From an uncultured Porphyromonadaceae bacterium (lineage in GTDB: Bacteria > Bacteroidota > Bacteroidia > Bacteroidales > Muribaculaceae), in contig URQP01000011.1 of assembly GCA_900550025.1 (NCBI GenBank), forward strand, positions 1 through 33,005: a DNA stretch of 33,005 nucleotides, written 5' to 3'. Below are positions 31,564 through 33,005 of the stretch, piece by piece. A program made the position numbers and the translations under genes. Under the pieces are notes generated by a model. That model ran no database searches. It had not been told where the DNA came from and was given only the letters and a program-made list of their open reading frames with translations. Position 1 is the stretch's first letter. Each line of letters opens with the position of its first letter.

Positions 31564-31983
31564 TTAATATTGTATTGTAGCCAAGAATTCGGCAAATTTG
31601 TCGGTCATATTTTGGATAGGCTTGGAAATCATCGGTTTGATTATCGGGTTAAGCTCTATCTTTGTCGCTACAGCAATGTTTGTCTGTGATTCGGCCTCCG
31701 GCGACAGTAGAATGTCGATGGAAAACGGCAATGGTGACGATGTCGTCTCAAGGCGTATCATCTCATTGTGTACACGTTTCGACACCTTGAACGTAATGCT
31801 TCCGAATTGCGGGGTGCTTATTGCAAGGTTGTCGCCATCGATATGTATGTCGGCTTTTTCTTTCAGTTCGGCCGGAATATTGTCAGCCATATTTTGAATT
31901 CCCTCGGAATCTGACAACTTGCCGTAAACCGTTGCTATATCTGCCGCAACGACGTGATGACCGGCACTTTTAAACGTTGACAT
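31564..31983 (-). CDS. SRPBCC/START-like protein
   Basis: A 139-residue protein with the pattern of an SRPBCC (Bet v1/START-like) lipid- or ligand-binding fold: helix, then a long run of beta strands (about 55-110) and a C-terminal helix (MTDKFAEFLATIQY). In Bacteroidota, a protein of this type often follows pyrE, as here (22-nt gap), and its function is not known. No signal peptide, so cytosolic. It ends 15 nt from the convergent glycosyltransferase hairpin. Confidence 0.75.
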   Translation of the reverse strand: MSTFKSAGHHVVAADIATVYGKLSDSEGIQNMADNIPAELKEKADIHIDGDNLAISTPQFGSITFKVSKRVHNEMIRLETTSSPLPFSIDILLSPEAESQTNIAVATKIELNPIIKPMISKPIQNMTDKFAEFLATIQY

Positions 31984-32005
31984 TTTGCGGATATGTGCTT
32001 ATGAA

Positions 32006-32653
32006 TTATTCAATCGGTTTGTTCGGAGCCCATGTGGAAGGACTTTTGCGCCATTCCTTCAAAGTGTCCAAATCGGAGTTTTTGATATAGTTTGTGTCGA
32101 GTGCGGCTTCAAGCATGGCGGAATAGTTGCTGAGGGTAATCAGTTTCACTCCGGCTTTCTTGAAATGTTCTGCCGCAATCGGGAACTCGTATGTGAATAT
32201 GGCCACCATTCCTATTACTTCCGCACCTGCGTTGCGTATTGCCTCGACGGCTTTCAGACTGCTGCCGCCGGTTGAGATAAGATCCTCGATTACGACCACT
32301 TTCTGTCCTGATTTCAGATTCCCTTCGATAAGATTCTCAAGCCCGTGGTCTTTAGGAGAAGAACGCACATAGATATAGGGTAGTCCCATTGTATCGGCTA
32401 CCAACGCTCCTTGCGCGATGGCGCCTGTCGCAACACCTGCCACAACTTCCGCCTCGCCGAAGTTTTCCATTATCAGGCGTGTCAATTCCACTTTGATGAA
32501 ATTGCGGATTTCCGGATAAGACAAAGTTTTGCGGTTGTCGGTGTAGATTGGAGAATTCCAGCCTGATGCCCAGATGAATGGAATGTCTGGCTGCAATTTG
32601 ATAGCACTGATTTTCAACAGTTTCTCGGCTAAGATACGTTCCAATTGTTTCAT
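32006..32653 (-). CDS. pyrE: Orotate phosphoribosyltransferase
   Basis: A 215-residue type I phosphoribosyltransferase. The PRPP-binding loop VVVIEDLISTGGSS (residues 119-132, E123-D124) and the flexible catalytic loop YVRSSPKDHG (95-104) are intact, as are GVATGAIAQG and the N-terminal orotate-binding region. It converts orotate and PRPP to OMP in UMP synthesis. Length fits the family (about 210). The SRPBCC gene follows. A -7 element TATCTTTG (32731-32738) lies about 78 nt upstream, giving a leader near 70 nt in which attenuation is possible but no clear hairpin/T-tract pair was seen. Confidence 0.96.
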   Translation of the reverse strand: MKQLERILAEKLLKISAIKLQPDIPFIWASGWNSPIYTDNRKTLSYPEIRNFIKVELTRLIMENFGEAEVVAGVATGAIAQGALVADTMGLPYIYVRSSPKDHGLENLIEGNLKSGQKVVVIEDLISTGGSSLKAVEAIRNAGAEVIGMVAIFTYEFPIAAEHFKKAGVKLITLSNYSAMLEAALDTNYIKNSDLDTLKEWRKSPSTWAPNKPIE

Positions 32654-32730
32654 TTCAATAAGACTTTTGTGTTTTGGAGTTAAAACAAATAATTACCTTC
32701 GGCTCTATATGAGCAGACGTAATCTAAGCA

Positions 32731-32738
32731 CAAAGATA
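32731..32738 (-). promoter_or_regulatory. -7 element of pyrE
   Basis: TATCTTTG on the minus strand fits TAnnTTTG. The upstream side is T-rich but has no exact TTTG at N19-21. The predicted start is near 32724, about 70 nt before the pyrE ATG. Confidence 0.55.
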
Positions 32739-32809
32739 CAAAAAAGAAAACTAAAATTCTTTTCTTATAGAAAAAAAACGGATATTTTGAATTTTATGGA
32801 TATTGTGGC

Positions 32810-33005
32810 TTGCTGGCAACAAAATCAAGCATACATGTTAAGCCTTGCAACGTGGCATCAAGCGAGGCTCATAACCGGAGGACTGCCGAATATATGCGCA
32901 ACATCGGCAAGTCCAAAATCTACATCGTGCCCGAACTTACGGCTGATAACGAACAATGGATAAATCCGGATTTCGGCAGTCCCGAATTGCAGGTGCATTA
33001 TGAGA
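32810..33005 (+). CDS. Mob/Pre-like relaxase (mobilization protein), 5' part
   Basis: A frame open to the window edge encodes, from a TTG at 32810, LATKSSIHVKPCNVASSE, then AHNRRTAEYMRNIGKSK, IYIVPELTADNEQWINPDFG and on. The KSSIHxKPCN-x-SSExHNRR start is what I recall of Bacteroidota Mob/Pre-type relaxases (plasmid recombination enzymes), which nick at an oriT to start transfer. No ATG exists in frame: an upstream TAG (32768-32770) limits the start, and the usual MATKSS start aligns with CTG at 32813, next to TTG at 32810. Only about 65 codons are visible, so the active-site histidines are outside the window. It is divergent from pyrE and marks a probable mobile element. Confidence 0.65.
   Translation, partial: MLATKSSIHVKPCNVASSEAHNRRTAEYMRNIGKSKIYIVPELTADNEQWINPDFGSPELQVHYE

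Noticed and set aside
32574..32963. 129-codon plus-strand frame over the pyrE start and the relaxase start
   Set aside because: It crosses the pyrE promoter and conflicts with the relaxase frame, which has recognisable conserved motifs.
1..33005. CRISPR arrays, rRNA genes, complete insertion sequences or riboswitches
   Set aside because: No regularly spaced repeats, rRNA-like stretches, transposase genes with terminal repeats or recognised riboswitch cores were seen on reading both strands.

Overview
The window looks like chromosomal DNA of a Bacteroidota species, most likely order Bacteroidales (gut type; a Muribaculaceae-like relative is a guess from protein flavour only). Reasons: promoters of the Bacteroidota form TTTG-N20-TAnnTTTG (three perfect copies at 91-122, 22935-22966 and 23197-23228), almost no Shine-Dalgarno sequences, a GldH gliding-type lipoprotein, RicT next to RNase Y, a C-terminally biotinylated OadA/5S-type carboxyltransferase, and a 29-residue mS38/COX24-like ribosomal peptide between HU and RNase G/E.

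Layout, left to right. 1-2100 (mostly minus strand): the 5' part of tRNA-Lys(UUU) with its own promoter, a small outer-membrane beta-barrel protein, a 360-base AT-rich gap with a terminator and two matching 22-nt palindromes, then a DUF59 Fe-S assembly factor translationally coupled to an LpxH-like lipid A hydrolase. 2200-7500 (plus): a class A penicillin-binding protein, the biotin-carrying carboxyltransferase, ZapA and a small coiled-coil protein that could be its division partner. 7500-10950: a structured non-coding RNA in the place where 6S RNA sits in other bacteria (just after zapA), then RNase Y, RicT and GldH. 10950-14210: a HAD phosphatase, an M24 peptidase and a CCA-adding-type tRNA nucleotidyltransferase in one tight run. 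14290-16600: HU, the mS38-like peptide, a long leader hairpin and RNase G/E, closed by a strong terminator.

16603-22966 (minus): one self-contained operon read from a consensus promoter: TolC-like outer membrane channel, MacA-like adaptor, MacB-type ATPase and permease, then a LytS-type histidine kinase and a LytTR response regulator. Gene order and overlaps suggest an exporter that carries its own sensor pair.

23197-31550 (plus): a divergent perfect promoter starts a run that opens with an unusual pair: a PrsW-like intramembrane protease with an N-terminal zinc ribbon, followed 1 nt later by a single-pass membrane protein with the same kind of zinc ribbon, two BACON-like beta domains and four DnaJ-type CxxCxGxG motifs on the predicted outer side. 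This pair is the best candidate in the window for an undescribed system. It is coupled by a TGATG junction to a GT2-like glycosyltransferase and a DUF3109 cysteine-cluster protein. A second promoter then serves a surface-glycan set: GT39/ArnT-like membrane transferase, GT9 heptosyltransferase-like, DUF5672 and a GT-B glycosyltransferase.

31564-32653 (minus): an SRPBCC-fold protein and orotate phosphoribosyltransferase (pyrE). The last ~200 bases hold the start of a Mob/Pre-like relaxase, divergent from pyrE, with no ATG: probable edge of a mobilizable element. No rRNA, CRISPR array or complete insertion sequence was seen.
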